From Stercorarius parasiticus (lineage: Eukaryota; Chordata; Aves; Charadriiformes; Stercorariidae): 64,000 nt of DNA. The first letter of the stretch is position 1; every line of letters starts with the position of its first letter. Shown piece by piece: positions 26,701-41,300 of the stretch. Both the position numbers and the translations under genes were made by a program. The notes under the pieces are model-generated. The model had not been told where the DNA came from, ran no database searches, and saw only the letters and a program-made list of their open reading frames with translations. Where the stretch lies: NCBI GenBank assembly GCA_013396915.1, contig VWZL01000203.1, positions 248,001 through 312,000 on the forward strand, written 5' to 3'.

Positions 26701-29700
26701 GGTAATCGTGGTATTGATTTATGTAATGTACGTCCTTTCACGTATACCCTATCCATCCATTTCATATCTGACCGAAAAGCTTTCTTAACTTGCTACAACT
26801 CCCAACGGCTCAACTATATCAATCCCAAACTCAAATGTCCTGATAATATTTTTTTTTATATTACTTTAGATTGCCTTTTTTTTATATATTACTGCAGAGA
26901 AGGCTGGTCAGTGTTTCTACCTAAATACAGCTGACTCAGTTTCAGATTTTTAACATCAACTCAGGAAAAGGATGGGTAAGCCAAAAGAATTCAATAGTGC
27001 CAAAATGTTAGTGAAACATTAGTTTATAGAAACATTTTAAATTGGTTTCAGGGAAAAGAGTCCAGGAGCATGCTTACTTTGCAGAAGTGACTGAAGCATA
27101 GGGAAACAAAGTCATGGTAACTTCAATGCCACAGCACCGTTAGTTTTACACCCTGCTTTGTGGATTAAAGCACATACAAGTCTTACAAAGAACCCTCAGA
27201 ATCTCAGTAGCTGAAAACCTGCATCCCTACAACTCACCTGCCATTATTATCAACACTAGCCAGATTAAAGTTAAAATGTGCATGCCTAACTCATGTTGGG
27301 ATCACATTTTCATTTTGTTTTAAACACATACCATAGAAACAGGATTTCTACATGAGTCAAACTGCATTTAAAATGATCAGTTATACTCAAGGATTCTGCT
27401 GTATTTGCTGATTCTCCACAAATAAATAAGTAAACCAAAAATATAGTGGTTGGACATGAACAAGATTCAGCTATAATAATTTTACATAGCTGGAATACTA
27501 AAAATCATTTGCTGATTCCATTTTCTATATGTAATGATCAAGTCTGTATATTAACCACTACATGAAAACATTACACTTACGTACTATTTAAAGATGCATG
27601 TCTGTACGTGTCAATCCATAACGCTAAGAGATCAATTAGTGTAAGAGACTTGACATCTACTTCTGTTTCAGGAGAGGTATTTAAGATAAAAAGAAAAAAC
27701 AAAACAACAACAACAAAACCCCCAAACAATCCCAAAGCACAACTATAACTAAGGAAAGAGTAGAAACAGTAGGAAAAAAAAGAAAACAGTAGGGAGAAAA
27801 AGGAAAAAAGAGAAACTGCACTGAAAATTAATAACAGGCAGTTCTGTATTACTCTATACATATCTCATTCCAACACACCTTTTTCAAAGGAACTTGTTTT
27901 TAAGTAATATTTAAGCTCAAAGCAAAAAGTAACCAAAAGGAATTTCTTTCCTCATACAAATGAGATCTGATTTTACTGTGACACCTCTTAATATATTTAG
28001 CTTCAGACTTTAAAATATTCATCATGCTTTGTGGAGGGGGGAAAAAAAAAAAAGCAACTCTGTCAGAAGAACTGGTTACCCCCTTAGCCAAGGGACCTCG
28101 CGTTTGAGTTTACCTAGTTGGAACCCATCTGTGCTCCATCAGGCCACTATGGAAAGCATAAAGTGACATTATTGCATTTGTTTTGTTTCTCATAATACAA
28201 AATCTTGTTCTCCTGCACAAGCGCAGTATAATTGTGAAAGTATCTTGGCAGGTGTGCATTGCTGATGTTAATTTGTAAGAATTCAAAGATTATTTTTATT
28301 ATAAATAATACACTATTGTTGTAGAATACCAGTATTTTAAAATGTAAACCCTGTGCATATGCTTTTAGTTCCACACCTACAGCTTCGGTTTTCTACCTCT
28401 GTTTCAAAGCAATAATGCTGCACATACATAAACAGAAATAAATAAATAAAATACAAAAGTATGTTTTATTACACTGCAAATGGAAAGCACTGTAGTTGCG
28501 CCTGTACTATGACTCTAGCCATGAGTGTTTTGCATTAGTGAAATCTATGAACATGCCTATTCTACACCAAAAAATTCAACCTCGAAATGACTCACATTCT
28601 CATAAATACTAATGCTAAAGGCCTGAGACACATTTAAATTAGAACTCAAAGTTAAATCTTCATGACTTTTGAAATATTAAACCATCATCATCAAAAATAC
28701 ATTTTTAGAGATATTATATAAATTTTATGCTGCGATGTCCCTTCCCAGAAAGACATTCCAGACCTGCAGTTCAATACAAGGTTTGAACTATAGACCAAAC
28801 TTTAGTCAAATAAAAAGCTGAGACTGACAACCTGGTGAACCCTTTGGCCTCGAAAAAGCAGCCGTGCTTCCACAAGAAACACACAGTTTAAGCTACTTAT
28901 TTTTGAGAGTGAGTTCATACATGGCTAACGTACCCCATACCCCTTTCCTTTTAAAACAGAAAGATTACTTGAAATATTCTGTTACCAATTTTCTTCTATA
29001 GTAATACACATTGTTGGTTGCACGGGATCACAATTAAGCTCTGCACCAGTAGACCGGATACGCAAGCCTGATATTCCTTACTGTTAATGGTTTAATACTC
29101 TTTGGCTCTTCTTTTTTAAAACCTATCTGTTCAAGACCTGTTTAACATCAGTATTCTCCACAGTATAGAGAATTCACTGTATTATTGATAACCAATATAG
29201 GCTTACACTCAGTGTTCTTACTCTATAATAAATTCAGTCTGAAAACTAACATTAAACCTATCCCATGCTGTATGAGCAAGTAGTTAGCAAAAAAGCTTTC
29301 CAAAAAAAGCAAAATCTTTCTGTACCAGTGGAGATTAGAATGATGATACATCCTAGAAGAGGATACATTCGGGACAGAAGTCATTAGCACTAGCTATCAT
29401 TAGCACGCTCCCTACGCACAGGGCAGAAATGCACCAATTCTAACAACCACATTTGAAGTCCTCACACTTGATATTTTGCTTTAAAGTAGAATATTTACTC
29501 CGTGGTCAACACATTCAAACATAAAGAGAAAGAGTTTCTACAACTGTATCTGAAAACTAACTGGTGGAGACTCCTGAAGGGGGGAAAAATTATGTCAAAA
29601 AAGTAGCACATCAAAAAGTGGCATCATAAAAATTTCCACTCCTCCCACCCATTACAGAATACACGATCCCAAAATTCATTGGGATTCCCTAATGAAAATT

Positions 29701-29710
29701 AAATGGTGCG

Positions 29711-29757
29711 TATACATATGTGTACACACACACATATATGTAAATATATACACATAA
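29711..29757. repeat. TATA/CACA compound dinucleotide repeat
   Basis: Alternating purine-pyrimidine stretch of TA and CA dinucleotides with a short (CA)n core near 29725-29734. It is partly self-complementary. Confidence 0.8.
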
Positions 29758-30024
29758 AACCTAAAATCACTGAAGAAGTCAGCACAAAGCCACAGTTAAA
29801 AGCTAGAATGGACTTGTCACACTAGTTCATGAACTTCAGATTTCAAAATAAGAAGTTGATTTAACATAACACTCAATTAAAAAGATCCAGTAAGAATTGC
29901 TTTAAAAGCTTAAAAGAATAGGATTATTCACCTCATCTGCTCAAGGGCAAGCATAAACTAAAGGATGCTCATGTGATGAAGGTTAAAATAACAACATACA
30001 ATTGATGATTAAAGGAACTTTTTA

Positions 30025-30041
30025 CATATATATATATATAT
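30025..30041. repeat. (TA)n microsatellite
   Basis: About eight uninterrupted TA units. Confidence 0.85.
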
Positions 30042-30955
30042 TTTCAGGCTCTCTGATGTTTTTGACATGGAAAGAGAAGAAGATTAACTTCTGCAGAAAT
30101 GTGGGTCAATCAAGTAAAACTGAGAATATCAGATACAAAGATAAATCATACTTGGGTGTTATTGTTTTGATATTATACTTCTAAAATATTTTTTCAAGAT
30201 TTTTGGTTTGCCTGCAGAGTTTTGGTTTCAATGCATTACTATCTTCCAAAGCACGAGAAAGGCATAGAAGGGACATCCTGGCATTTAATTTAATATCAAT
30301 GATATTGTCACTTGATGTCCACATTCAATAAATTTGTAAGTTAAAATACGGGGCAGGTAACTATCTAACATTTGATGCAAGCTAATTCCAACTTGTCAAA
30401 TATATTGGTTTTGACAAGTCCAAAACTCTTAGAGGAAAGGAATTCATCCCCTTCTAAGTACATCCACACAAGGCAACAAAAGATTTGCCAGAATTATAAA
30501 AAACTTCATCTTATTTAAATCTTAAAATATATGACAAACTTTTGAAACCAAACACTTGACAAGAACTATGTATTACAATTATTTACTAAGGGTTTGGGCT
30601 TCTTTTTATCCCCTCAATTGGAATGAATAATTTTCTGAAGGTACACAGCTTGCGAGTTTAATAGTACAGAATACAATAGACAACTAAGGGGGAAGTTTTC
30701 AAGTACAAATACGAAACTTCAATGCAAACTGCCTCCTTCAAATACATACATTACATTCTGCAGAAATCCCCAGTCACAGAAGCAGGACCAGAGATTACCA
30801 AATTTAAAGGACAAACGACAACGATCTTGTCATTCCCAATCTCACACAAAAGAGAACACGATAATGATTTAATTTCTTTTAACTTTATTGGGCTGGGCTT
30901 TTTTGCCAACCTTAAAATATCAATGTAGCTCTTATTCAATCCGAAGTCTCAGGCC

Positions 30956-30985
30956 TTTTTTTTTTTTTTTCTTCTTCTTCTTCTT
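30956..30985. repeat. Poly(T) plus (CTT)5
   Basis: Fifteen T residues followed by five CTT units, a pyrimidine-only tract on the plus strand. Confidence 0.85.
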
Positions 30986-33900
30986 TATAATCCTTGCTCT
31001 GTTGAATTTAATTGCCTTGGCAATGCCAGAACACTGCCTGATCCTAATAGGTCAGCATTGATCACTCTAAACCAATTGGTTCCTTCATTACAGAGAAAAT
31101 GAAGTAAAGGGGAAAGGCAGGTGTGCTCTCGCTCAGTCAGCTGGACTTCAGCTTCTCTTGCCCTTCATCTCCCTCGTTAACTAGCAACCAATCGATCAGG
31201 AACCTGCTCAGAACCCACAAAAACTATTCATCACTTCTGACATGGAATGGTTTTAACAGGTCACTAAAGAAAAGAATATTTGAGGTACCTATCTTTAGAG
31301 CTTTAGAGTTCATACGGTTTTTAAACTGACATCCAAGAGAAAGGAAAATCGAAACCTTACACTCCTATATAGTTCTAGTCTAAACCTCAAATCCTAAATA
31401 TCATCTCTGTTAGTTATTTGCCCAAGACAAGAATCTGTGGTGTAGGGTGTCACCGTTTATTTATTAGATCTTTATTATGAAGATCTTTAATGGATAGAGA
31501 GAAAGACCACAGCTGGGACAAAGAGTGCAGATGGCCCCACTCCCCACTTCCACCTCATTCTCTTCTGCACTTCCATGGTCTTCAGTTGAACAAATTCAGA
31601 ATGCCAGTGAATGTTCATCCTAAAGCTTTACACATCATTTCTACCTCCAAATTTTTAAATATTTGAACACTGTTTGTATATCCAACCATTTCACATCACT
31701 TTTTCCTAATAGTCCCTTTCTACCAAGCTCCACGCTTCATTTGCCCATACAATTGCACGAGAACCCCTTTACCTCATTTGCCGAAAATTACCAACTATTC
31801 AAATTACTCCTAAAAAATATTCTTCTTCAAAAGTTATCTGTACTGCTTAGCTCTTACTCTGGTCTGTTATTCATATTGTTTCCTCTCTTTCTCCAATTGT
31901 AAACTCTGCAGAATATGCCTTGTTGTTATGCTTTGTTCACTAAAACAGGTTTGTAATTTCACATTACTATTAGTTCAAAATACTGCCACCAAGGCAATTC
32001 AGGAGAGGAAACCAAAGAGATACTGTAATAAATATATAAGTAGGGAGCAAGTCATTAGAAAGGGGGAAAAAACCCATGAACAAAACACCTTAAGAAGAGA
32101 ACTAAATAGAGCATAAGGGAACAAGAAACAAACAAACGGAAGAGGCTGCAGACAACAAACTGGACGAAGAAACAAAGGAGAGTGGCACTGCTTTGATTAG
32201 GAAAAAGAAAATTCCAATGAAAGATAATTGCATAAAAAAGTTTAACTTAATTCTCCAAAAAGAACCAAAAAAGAGAAACAGAGAACCAATGTGTCACTTT
32301 ATGGTACACTGAATGGGAGGAAAAATTTAAGAGGGCAGCAGAACATGGAGGTGTGATCTTCTTCATTGCAAATCAGCCTGAGAGCCACTTCTCTCTCAGT
32401 AATGTCTATCATCTAATAAATTAAAAGAAGAGGTTTAGACTGTTATTTTGAACAAATCCCGGGAATGAATCAACTGAATACACAGAAAATCATAAGGAAA
32501 ATCGGGTGTTTCTTCTGTGTTCTTTGTAATAGAAACATGATGTGATCAGTGAAACTTATTTCAGTTGGGAACAATTTTATCCATTATATCCTATTCAACC
32601 AAGACTACAGTAACAATTGTTAATTATACAGTAAAATGGAATTACCAAGGACAAATAAATTAACTAATTCTTTTGCTAAACTTCTCCTCCCCTATGGTAA
32701 CATACAGAATCAGCTTGCTTTCTGTTGTTTTTCCCCTCTTTTTTTTTTCTTTTTTCTTTTCCCTTCTGTTTTTAAACCTTTGAAGCAACCATCCCGTGTA
32801 TCATTCAAAGGCCACGATTTCTGAAAAGAAGATACTGCTGCCCAGGAACACAGTCTCCTGGGAAGTAAATCAATTTACCAATACAGAACACTATATAAAG
32901 GGCTATTCACATGACCTAAGTTAGCAATTTGGATTCTACCTGAGCTCCAGAGGGTGATTCAAGTTCCTCAAGTCTGGCTGGGGTATCCTTTGTCCTTGAC
33001 TCACACGGATGTTCAAAAGTAGGTATCTAACTTGGACAGAAATTGCATGATTACACCTGCTGTGACTATTCGGCAACACGTAAATAGTCATGCAGATGTC
33101 GAAAGAGAAATATGAACATGTTCAACAACTACTTTAAAGACTGTATGATGAAGGAACTTAACTGCTCTTTCCCATAAACAATCAGAAATTATCTTCTAAT
33201 GGTAAAAATACATTCCAGTAGCTTTCTGGCAATCCTACTAAAAAAAAAAAGAATATTATAAATGTGACATACTACTGCAGAAAAAAAATGCAGGACCATT
33301 TCTCCTTTGGCATTTTACAAATCAGTTAAATTAAAGGTTCCTAAATTCTTTGGGCAAGATGACAGTGGCAATCCTCTAAGTTTCTCAGACCTCTGGAAAC
33401 TCTGTCAAACTTATTAAAAAAATTATCTTATGAGTACCCACAATAAAAGAAGTCTGGTTTTCTTCTGACGTGTTATCACAGATTTAATTGCTTTTGAGAC
33501 ATGCAAACTCCAAATTAGATTTCTCCAAAACAGGGGTATTTTTTATAAAGACTTCTGCTGTCTCTGCCTGACCCTTTTCTGAAGGGAGATCCTATGATGT
33601 CTGATAATATTTAGGCCTTTTTCCAGTGAAGGCATTAACAGAATGTCTTTTCTATATTTGGTGTCTGTCAGCATAGACTTAATTTCTTTATGGAATCGGG
33701 TACATACACTATAAAAGGAATGTACTTCACCGTACTATGTCCCCACAAACAGTAATCACTAAATCATAGTTTATATACCATGGAGCTAGATTATGCCATG
33801 AATCCCTTGCAACTCGTGATACACGTGCTGACAACCAGAACGCAGAAGAAACATCAGCTTTTAAGAAACAATACCGTACTGACCCTATGGTCATCATGTT

Positions 33901-33987
33901 GCCTTCACTCGAACTATCAATTTGAGTCTCACATAATCTAGGAATCAGAGTCCAGAAGTCACAGAAAAAAAGCGTTAAAGGAGAATT

Positions 33988-35365
33988 TAAGATGTCATTT
34001 AGTCCATCCCTCCTGTCACAAGGAAAGATCAAACCACATTTATTACACTCCAGACAGATAAATATCTAACCCCTTGTTAAAATTCTCCACTTCGGAAGCT
34101 TTCACAGCCTTCACAGACAACCTGTATTTAACCAGTGTGACAGTGTTTCTTAGTGCCAAATTCAACCTTTCATTGCTCTAATTAATGCCTATTACTTCTT
34201 GTCTTATTCTTTATGAAGATGAAGAATATATTCATCTCCTGTTTTGTACAAGTTTTTTATCTCTTGAGAGATTTTTCATGCCTCCCATCAGACCTCTCTT
34301 CTCTAACCCATTCAATCGCAAGTTTATCCATCTTTTCTTGTAGGTCAAACTGTGCTGGTTCTTGGCGTTCCCTTCCAGACTCCTCCCATGCTTCTTGAAG
34401 TATGAAATGGTAATTTCCTCAAAAGTCCAGAATAAGCAATATTAGCAATTAAGATATGACTCAACTGAATAAGTGATGCTGATTCATGTTCCAAGCTATA
34501 CTCCTGTTTATATATTCAAATATATTTTTTTGCAACAGCTGATACTGCAGTCCCATGTCCAGCCTAGCATTCACTAAAAATTGCAGATCCTTCTGGTGCT
34601 GAAGTGCTATTCAGCCATTTGCTCCTCACCCTCATTCCTTAAATCATATTTTCCTGCACAAGTACAGATTCTTGCACTTGTTCTTAGGACACTGAATCCT
34701 GTTTATTTCAGACTGTGTCTCCAATTTGTCAAGATCCTTTTTAATTTTATTTTTTTCCTTCCACACAACTGCATCTCCTCTCACAGTTTCATGCTATCCT
34801 CAAATTTAAGAAGTTATGGTGGGTTTTTGCCATCCAAAGCATTACAAATATACTGAGTAGTATGGAACACAAGAAAGACCCCATAAAAATCCTATTTCTT
34901 GTATCTTTCCATTTTCTATTTCCATATAACTATGATTACAACAGGTGCTCTCCAGTTTTACATCCACTTTACTATATTTTCACTTCGACCACGTTCCCCT
35001 TGCTTGCAGACTGAAATAGCACATTACTGTCAAAAGCTTTACTAAAGACAAAATATAACATGTACTGATTTATTTCTTATCCATGCCCTGTTTTTCTCCC
35101 TCAGAAGGAAACTAAATTGACTATCTGTTCTTGACAAATCCAGTTTAGCTGACAGTAATTTCTTTATCTTCTAGTGCCTACAAACAATTTGGTTCAATTA
35201 CTTGCTTCAATATTTTTCTGGAAACTGAAGTTGTGCTGTATGACCCAATTCCTCAGCTCCCTCTTCTTGCTCCTTTTAAAAATGGGAAAAGAACAAACTT
35301 GGTACCATTATCTATTTTCCATGACTTCACAAAATTAATAGTGTTTCCAAGCTAATAAGTATAAG
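33988..35365 (-). mobile_element. Ancient CR1-type LINE relic (reverse transcriptase core to 3' end)
   Basis: On the minus strand this stretch follows the order of an old amniote CR1 of the type abundant in turtles and crocodilians. From high to low coordinates it shows a degraded IVPIYKKG-like block near 35290. Then comes the segment equivalent to ICKHLEDNK and NKSCQTNL near 35080-35200. The YLDFSKAFD motif is visible as damaged sequence near 35020-35065. Next is the DKLEKW region near 34720, and finally the 3' segment near 34100-34350. The plus-strand text TAGTCCATCCCTCC near 34010 matches the CR1 3' end in reverse complement. All frames are broken by many stops and indels, so it is a fossil. 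The match is by recalled consensus order, not by computed alignment. Confidence 0.75.
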
Positions 35366-38058
35366 TTAAAACTACTAATTCAAAAGCTGGTTTTTGGAGA
35401 TTAGAAAGCAAGTTATACATTTACATAAATAAATAAAATGGTAATTAGAATATAAATCGTAAGTACAAGCAGAACAACTTTATTTCTGGTTCTACAATTA
35501 CTAATTGTTAACTGCAACTATTACCACCAAGAAATTGGGGGATTACATATTAAAAATTTTCAAGGACGGCATGTGATAGTTTGTTTAGCTTATTAGTCAT
35601 ATTTCCCAATTTGCATAAAATTTTATGAATGATAGAACAAATACTTCCCCTTCCCTAACATGATTATTGCTCCTTACAACTTCATGGCAAAATAAATCTG
35701 GAATTTTGGAATTAACTTCTGCATATCATGAAATAATGTGTAGTATAAAAGTAAACAAACTTCAAAACAGAACAGGAAAATTATGCCTTACTATGTAATA
35801 TTCTTTAAGGTGTGTAAATCAAGAACATATACAAAAAGAGGTAAACACAGTGACAATACCCTTTTATCCTTTTTTTCTTTTTTTTCTTTTAATCATTTGG
35901 AAACAGTTTTAAAGAAAGCCTTTCTGTGACAATATTCAGCTCTAGTGGTAAAAAGTGAACATAAGCCATAAATGCCAATAGCTCTGTTCTCTAACATAAT
36001 ATGATGCAATAGTGTCCTTAATGATCCACCACTGAGAACCTCCACTGGCAGGCTGAGGAGGGGGAAGAGACCTTAAGTGAGAGACTGTCATATTCTAATC
36101 TAACCTTCCTACAGAAAGAACTAAGATATCTCTCCTTCTCCCTGTCCCCGAACCAAAAGATGTAGTTCTCCCTGCTATTTACACTAACAAAAAAAACCCC
36201 AAACACACAAACAAAAAAAAACTACAATAAGAAATCCCACACCTTTCTGGCTTCTTGAGGAGATTCCACTCAAGAGAAAAACCTCTGCAGGTGAGCACTC
36301 ATCTTACCAGAAAAAGCACAGAAACTACTGTTCAACACACACCATGACGGAAGTTTTATACCTTTCAAAAACAAGCCCACCTTGTTTTTTAATTTAGTGG
36401 CTGAAATCACTAAAAATGTGGTATCTGATCTGCTGGTAACCGCAAAGTGTCCATAAGAAATATCCATTGTTTTCTACCAAAAAGTTAGTCTAAGCACTGT
36501 AGAAAACTGTCTTTCAAACTCTGTCTCATTGTACCACATATGGAGGTTAAAAAAGAGAGAACTATTTAAAAAGAAAATTATTTTTTTCTAATTGTAAACT
36601 GGGTGGTGGAAGGCGTAACAAACCAAAGAAAGGCAATTAGCTCTGTCTTGTTCTTCCACTGTACCTAAGTAATAATGTTGAAGTAAAATGATGTGGAGTT
36701 TGTTTTTATTTGAGATAACTGTTTTATAACATGGCAAAATGGGAAGCAAAGAGAGATAATCTATTCCATTTGTTTGTTTCGTGCAAATACCTGCATGTTA
36801 TTTATACTTTTGTTTCAAAATTCAGAGGCCCAAATTAAGTGAGTAAAAAGAAATTCCGCTGTGTCAATCACAATTCTTACGTTTTGCAAGAGAGCTGAGA
36901 GCTGCCTTCCCACTTTAAATAAGTGTAAAAAACATTTTAGGTTAGGCAATCACTTCAGTAACACCAGCCTACGGTGTTGGTAACAGTTCAGCGTATTTCA
37001 TGTTGGCATTCTTAGATTATTTAGATGCAGTAATCTTTGGGTAAAAGAACAAAACTCAGAAACCTGTGAGACAAATTCTTATCCTAATATTGCTGAAAAT
37101 CTATACTTGGTTTAGAGAGATACCTACAATCACACTGGGGCAGGTGAAGTTACTGCCCCCCAACCAGAAGTTATAGGCTTTTCATACGAAACCATTTTCT
37201 TCTGCATTACAAGAAATGCAGTACACATCATTGAATCTCAGTAGAGGCACCTACACTCTACCAGAAGAAGCAGCAAATAAGAAAATGATCAGAAACTAGT
37301 TAGGTAAGGAGATGATAACGTACATGTTTGTTTAATATATGTGTAAAACAAGAAAAGTTATTTTTGCTCCAATTTGCTAACAAGAATAGCCTCACAAAAA
37401 GCAAGAGGCTAGATAAAATCCACTAAGACAGAGTGGGAAGAAACAGAGGGCAGTGGCTTCCAGGCAGGTCTGCAAGCAACAAGATGAGACGCTATAGGGG
37501 CCAAGATGGTGCTCATAACCCACTCTACCTCTGAGCAGCTCCCAAATAGACATCCTGGAGACACCCCCATTGAACTTTGAGGCAAAAGGAGATTAAAAAG
37601 CAGGCACTAAAGAATGTTATCCATGATATTACTGACCCCTCGTTTTCCTAATTGATAACTGCACTGTAATTTTAAGCCAAGGTAAAGGTATATTTGAACT
37701 CCCAAAGCAAAAATGGATGTATCTTTCTCTGTACTAGTATACTCCACTTTAAGAAATAAAGTCTGCACATTGTTAAACATAACATCTTTCCTTTGTCAAC
37801 AGGCTCTTCAAACTGTAAAGTTACAGTAACAGTTTTCCAGCTTCAAGGTTTTGTCTTCCTTCATTTCAGACAGACTGTTAATAAAAGTTCAGTACTAGAA
37901 TGTCACAGACTGAAAACAGCTGTATCCCATTGAGGAATTCATGGCATCTATTTTTCATGTAATTATGGAGAAGAACACTGAAATGAAAGTCAAGAAACTG
38001 TTCCACAGTTCATTTTCACCTTGGGATCATACTTTCTTTTGTAGGAAATCTCTTTACT

Positions 38059-38087
38059 ATTCAACTAAATTCAACTAATTCAACTAA
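38059..38087. repeat. Triplicated ATTCAACTA unit
   Basis: Three near-perfect copies of ATTCAACTA(A), a very small tandem repeat. Confidence 0.8.
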
Positions 38088-38251
38088 AACAGCAACACAC
38101 ATCTACTTATATTATTCTGCTAATAGTTAATTCTCTATTTTTAATACATAAATGTTTTCTGTCAGTAGCTTGCTGTTTCCTCATGAAATAAAGATGAGCT
38201 CTTGCCTTTGAGCAGTTTACCAGTTGACAATCCAGCCAACAGAGTTAAAAT

Positions 38252-38300
38252 GCAAACAAAAAAACCCCAAAAACCAACCAACCAACAACAAAAAGACACC
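38252..38300. repeat. A/C-rich low-complexity tract with (CCAA)3
   Basis: AAACCCC and CCAACCAACCAAC units inside an A-rich run, containing almost no G or T. Confidence 0.75.
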
Positions 38301-41300
38301 AAAAAAGAGCTAACATTACAAAAATTATGAGAATAAAAAAAAAAACTGTGAAAAGGCATCTATAATTTGTTCTTTTTTTCTACTTCGTTGACATTTTTGT
38401 TTTATGTATGATCAAGAGAGAGCAATCCAACACTTTCAACTTTCAAAAAAACACTTTTATTTCAAAGTCAGCATTAGCTCCTTTTCACTTAATATCTCAA
38501 TCAAAACATGCAAAATACACCATGTAAAGCACATTTGGAAATAAAAAATACTGAACAACAAATTAACACCTGAGAGCAATTTTCATATATACTGCTTGAC
38601 AAAAAGAAGCTTCAAGAACACTAGATCTGTAGCTTTGTAATTTCAAGTAGCATCAACAAATTTCACTTTTAAAAAAATATTGTAAGTCCACAAAATGACC
38701 ACTAATTATATTTATTTTACCACTCTATTATAGAGTATATTTCTAAGACTTTCTCTGCTGCTGCTCCCATCACCCAGCACCTTCAAAGGGTCGTAGAAAA
38801 GACATCAGCAGCAGATTCAGTATTATTTTGCTATTTACAATACTGCCTTCTTGTTTGTAACACAGACTCTGGTTATGATACGATAAGAGACCACATAACG
38901 ATCTGTTCAACCTTTGCCTATCTCAAAGATTAATCTATTCTGCCCATTACAATACTATCTTACTGATAATACAGATGCAAGAATAAAATCAGAGCCAATA
39001 AAACTCATTCTGCAGCTTCCAGTCACAGTACTTTATCTCCACAAATACCATTTCCAATCTTTTCTTTTTTTTTCTGAGCCAGTAGGAAAGAAGCAGGTGG
39101 GCAGGCAAATTTTTCCAATCAAACTTGTCCTTCAGTAAGACACTTCATACATTTAATGTACTTCCAGGTCCAACAAAACACGGTTTCCAAACTCATTCAA
39201 TGGGGGGTTATCATTCCGACTTTCAATATGTTTATTTTAGCTCCAAGAGATAAGGACTCGGAGCAATCACTTCAAATACGTCACTTTTCTTATCATACTG
39301 TCCTCAGCTGAGGGTCAATTTTGGTGATGACATAAAAGACGATGCTGTAACAGCCTCAGACACTATTAACTTAGCAGTAATGGCAAGGACTCAAATACAT
39401 TGGCTTCTCAGAGAAGATAAAGGTTAAAAAACAAGATGCAAAGAATACACTACTGTCACTACCAGACTTCTCTAAGTAAGACAATTGCAAAGCTCGCACA
39501 CTAAGTGTAAATGCTTACCTTTGCAAACATATTTAAATCGGTTTTATTTTTAAGCTAAAATGGTTGTCTTCTGGCAAGATACAAAGCCTATTTTGAGTTA
39601 ATTTCTCTATTCACTGCATTGTTTCCAAACCAGAAATATCACATGGAAAGAATATTTTTAATAGAATACATGTGATGCCGAAAGTATCAACACCAATTAA
39701 AACCCAAAAGAAAACCCCTTAAACCTGTCTTTTAGAAAAAAGGCAGGACTTTGTTAAATAGATTTCGCTTTTTCTGAAGGAACTGGACATTCCAGCAGAT
39801 ATACCGATAGTCTGCAATGCACCAAAAAAATCCCAAATTCATCACATCACATATTATTTTATACATATCTACACTTTTGCTCTCACTGTCAGCTATACAA
39901 TAAACCAAACTCTTATTATTCAATGTGTAAAGCTTAAAAATGTGTTAAAGATACATCATTATTCACATTGCTAACAAAAATTTCCAATGAAAAATATTTC
40001 TACGAAACTGTACAGCAGAATTTTTCCATTTACAAGGAATTTAGGAAAATTAAAATTAATCTTCTGAAAAGGATTGGAGTATCCTTTGTTTGCTATCACA
40101 TTACCATGACCAGTGGAATAACACTTAAGAATGAATCTTTTGTATAGCCATGTCAGTATACAGAAAAAATAAAACCAAACCCAAACTACACCTCTGACCA
40201 ACATATCTACACCAGCGAAGAATGGTAGAATGGGTGTAACTGCACCAGCAAAATATTGTTGGGAAATTAGTATAATACATAGCAGGAAAACAATTCTTCC
40301 CTTACAAAGGTTTGATGGTTGTATATTTACATTGCAAACTGTTAAAAGACCCAAACGAGCCACTAAAATTTACTTGTAGGGTTAAGCAAGGCTACTTGAT
40401 TTCCACATGGCAGAATCATCGTGGTGATTTAAGATCCTTAACTAATATGTAACACTCTCCCACACTTATGTTGGTTCCCTCTGCAGTCCTCCTGGGACCG
40501 CCTGCCCATGACTGTGCAGCTTGAGCAGGAGCTTTTTACACCCCTCATAAATATTACCTTACTATACCACATCCCACAAAGTATACTATGTTACAGCATA
40601 TAAAACCTGTGACAGAAAGAGAAAATACCGCTTACAAGATACACACTACAGTAGACTGGTACTGCTGAATTTCTAACAGGAAAAAAAAAAAGGAAAAAAA
40701 AAAAAGGTGTAGAAATTTCGCTAGATTCCTGAAAGTAAATGTTTTCTTTCCCTGTTACACTTAATATCAGTATCTACCTGTCACTTACGTTCCGATAGTT
40801 TTCCAGCAAACCTACACTCTCTTTTCCTCTTCTCTTGCACAAAAGTCCTGGCAATAGTAGAACCTTCAATTTCTAATACACTGCTCAAATTTGCCTGTCA
40901 TTCATGTAGAGATTTAAACAATGAAGACTATAGGTATTAGCGGTGTTATGCCGTTTTATTCGCAGCGGCTTCTGGCTCAACAGATGCACAGTGGGCTCTC
41001 TCAATATGCCACATTTTATGAAAGTTAGCTTAAGCCATGACAAATTATCAGTTAGTACTTTTATTGTGCAAATTGTGTGTAGGCCTGATCTAAAGCTGTG
41101 AAAAAGTAACTTCTGCTATCCTTAGTACCACCTTTAGTCTGCAAATAAAGATGAACAGAAGTGTTAAATCAGTGCATTGTGCATAAAAATCCTGGAAGTC
41201 CCGAATCCTTACCAGAAGGATTCCCGTGCATCTGATTCCCACACACCTCAGTGTATTCAACTAAAACTCTTCCCTATGTTCCACATTCCAGGGGCTACAT

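Larger units (their letters stand above)
19007..33987. other. Long gene-free, AT-rich stretch
   Basis: About 15 kb in which I recognise no exon, RNA gene or dated transposon. The longest open frames are 151 codons (22747-23202 minus) and 138 codons (24028-24444 plus). Both have AT-driven composition and no domain. Simple-sequence tracts listed separately are the only structured elements I can support. It most likely belongs to the BTBD9 intron upstream of exon 15006-15115. Confidence 0.6.
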
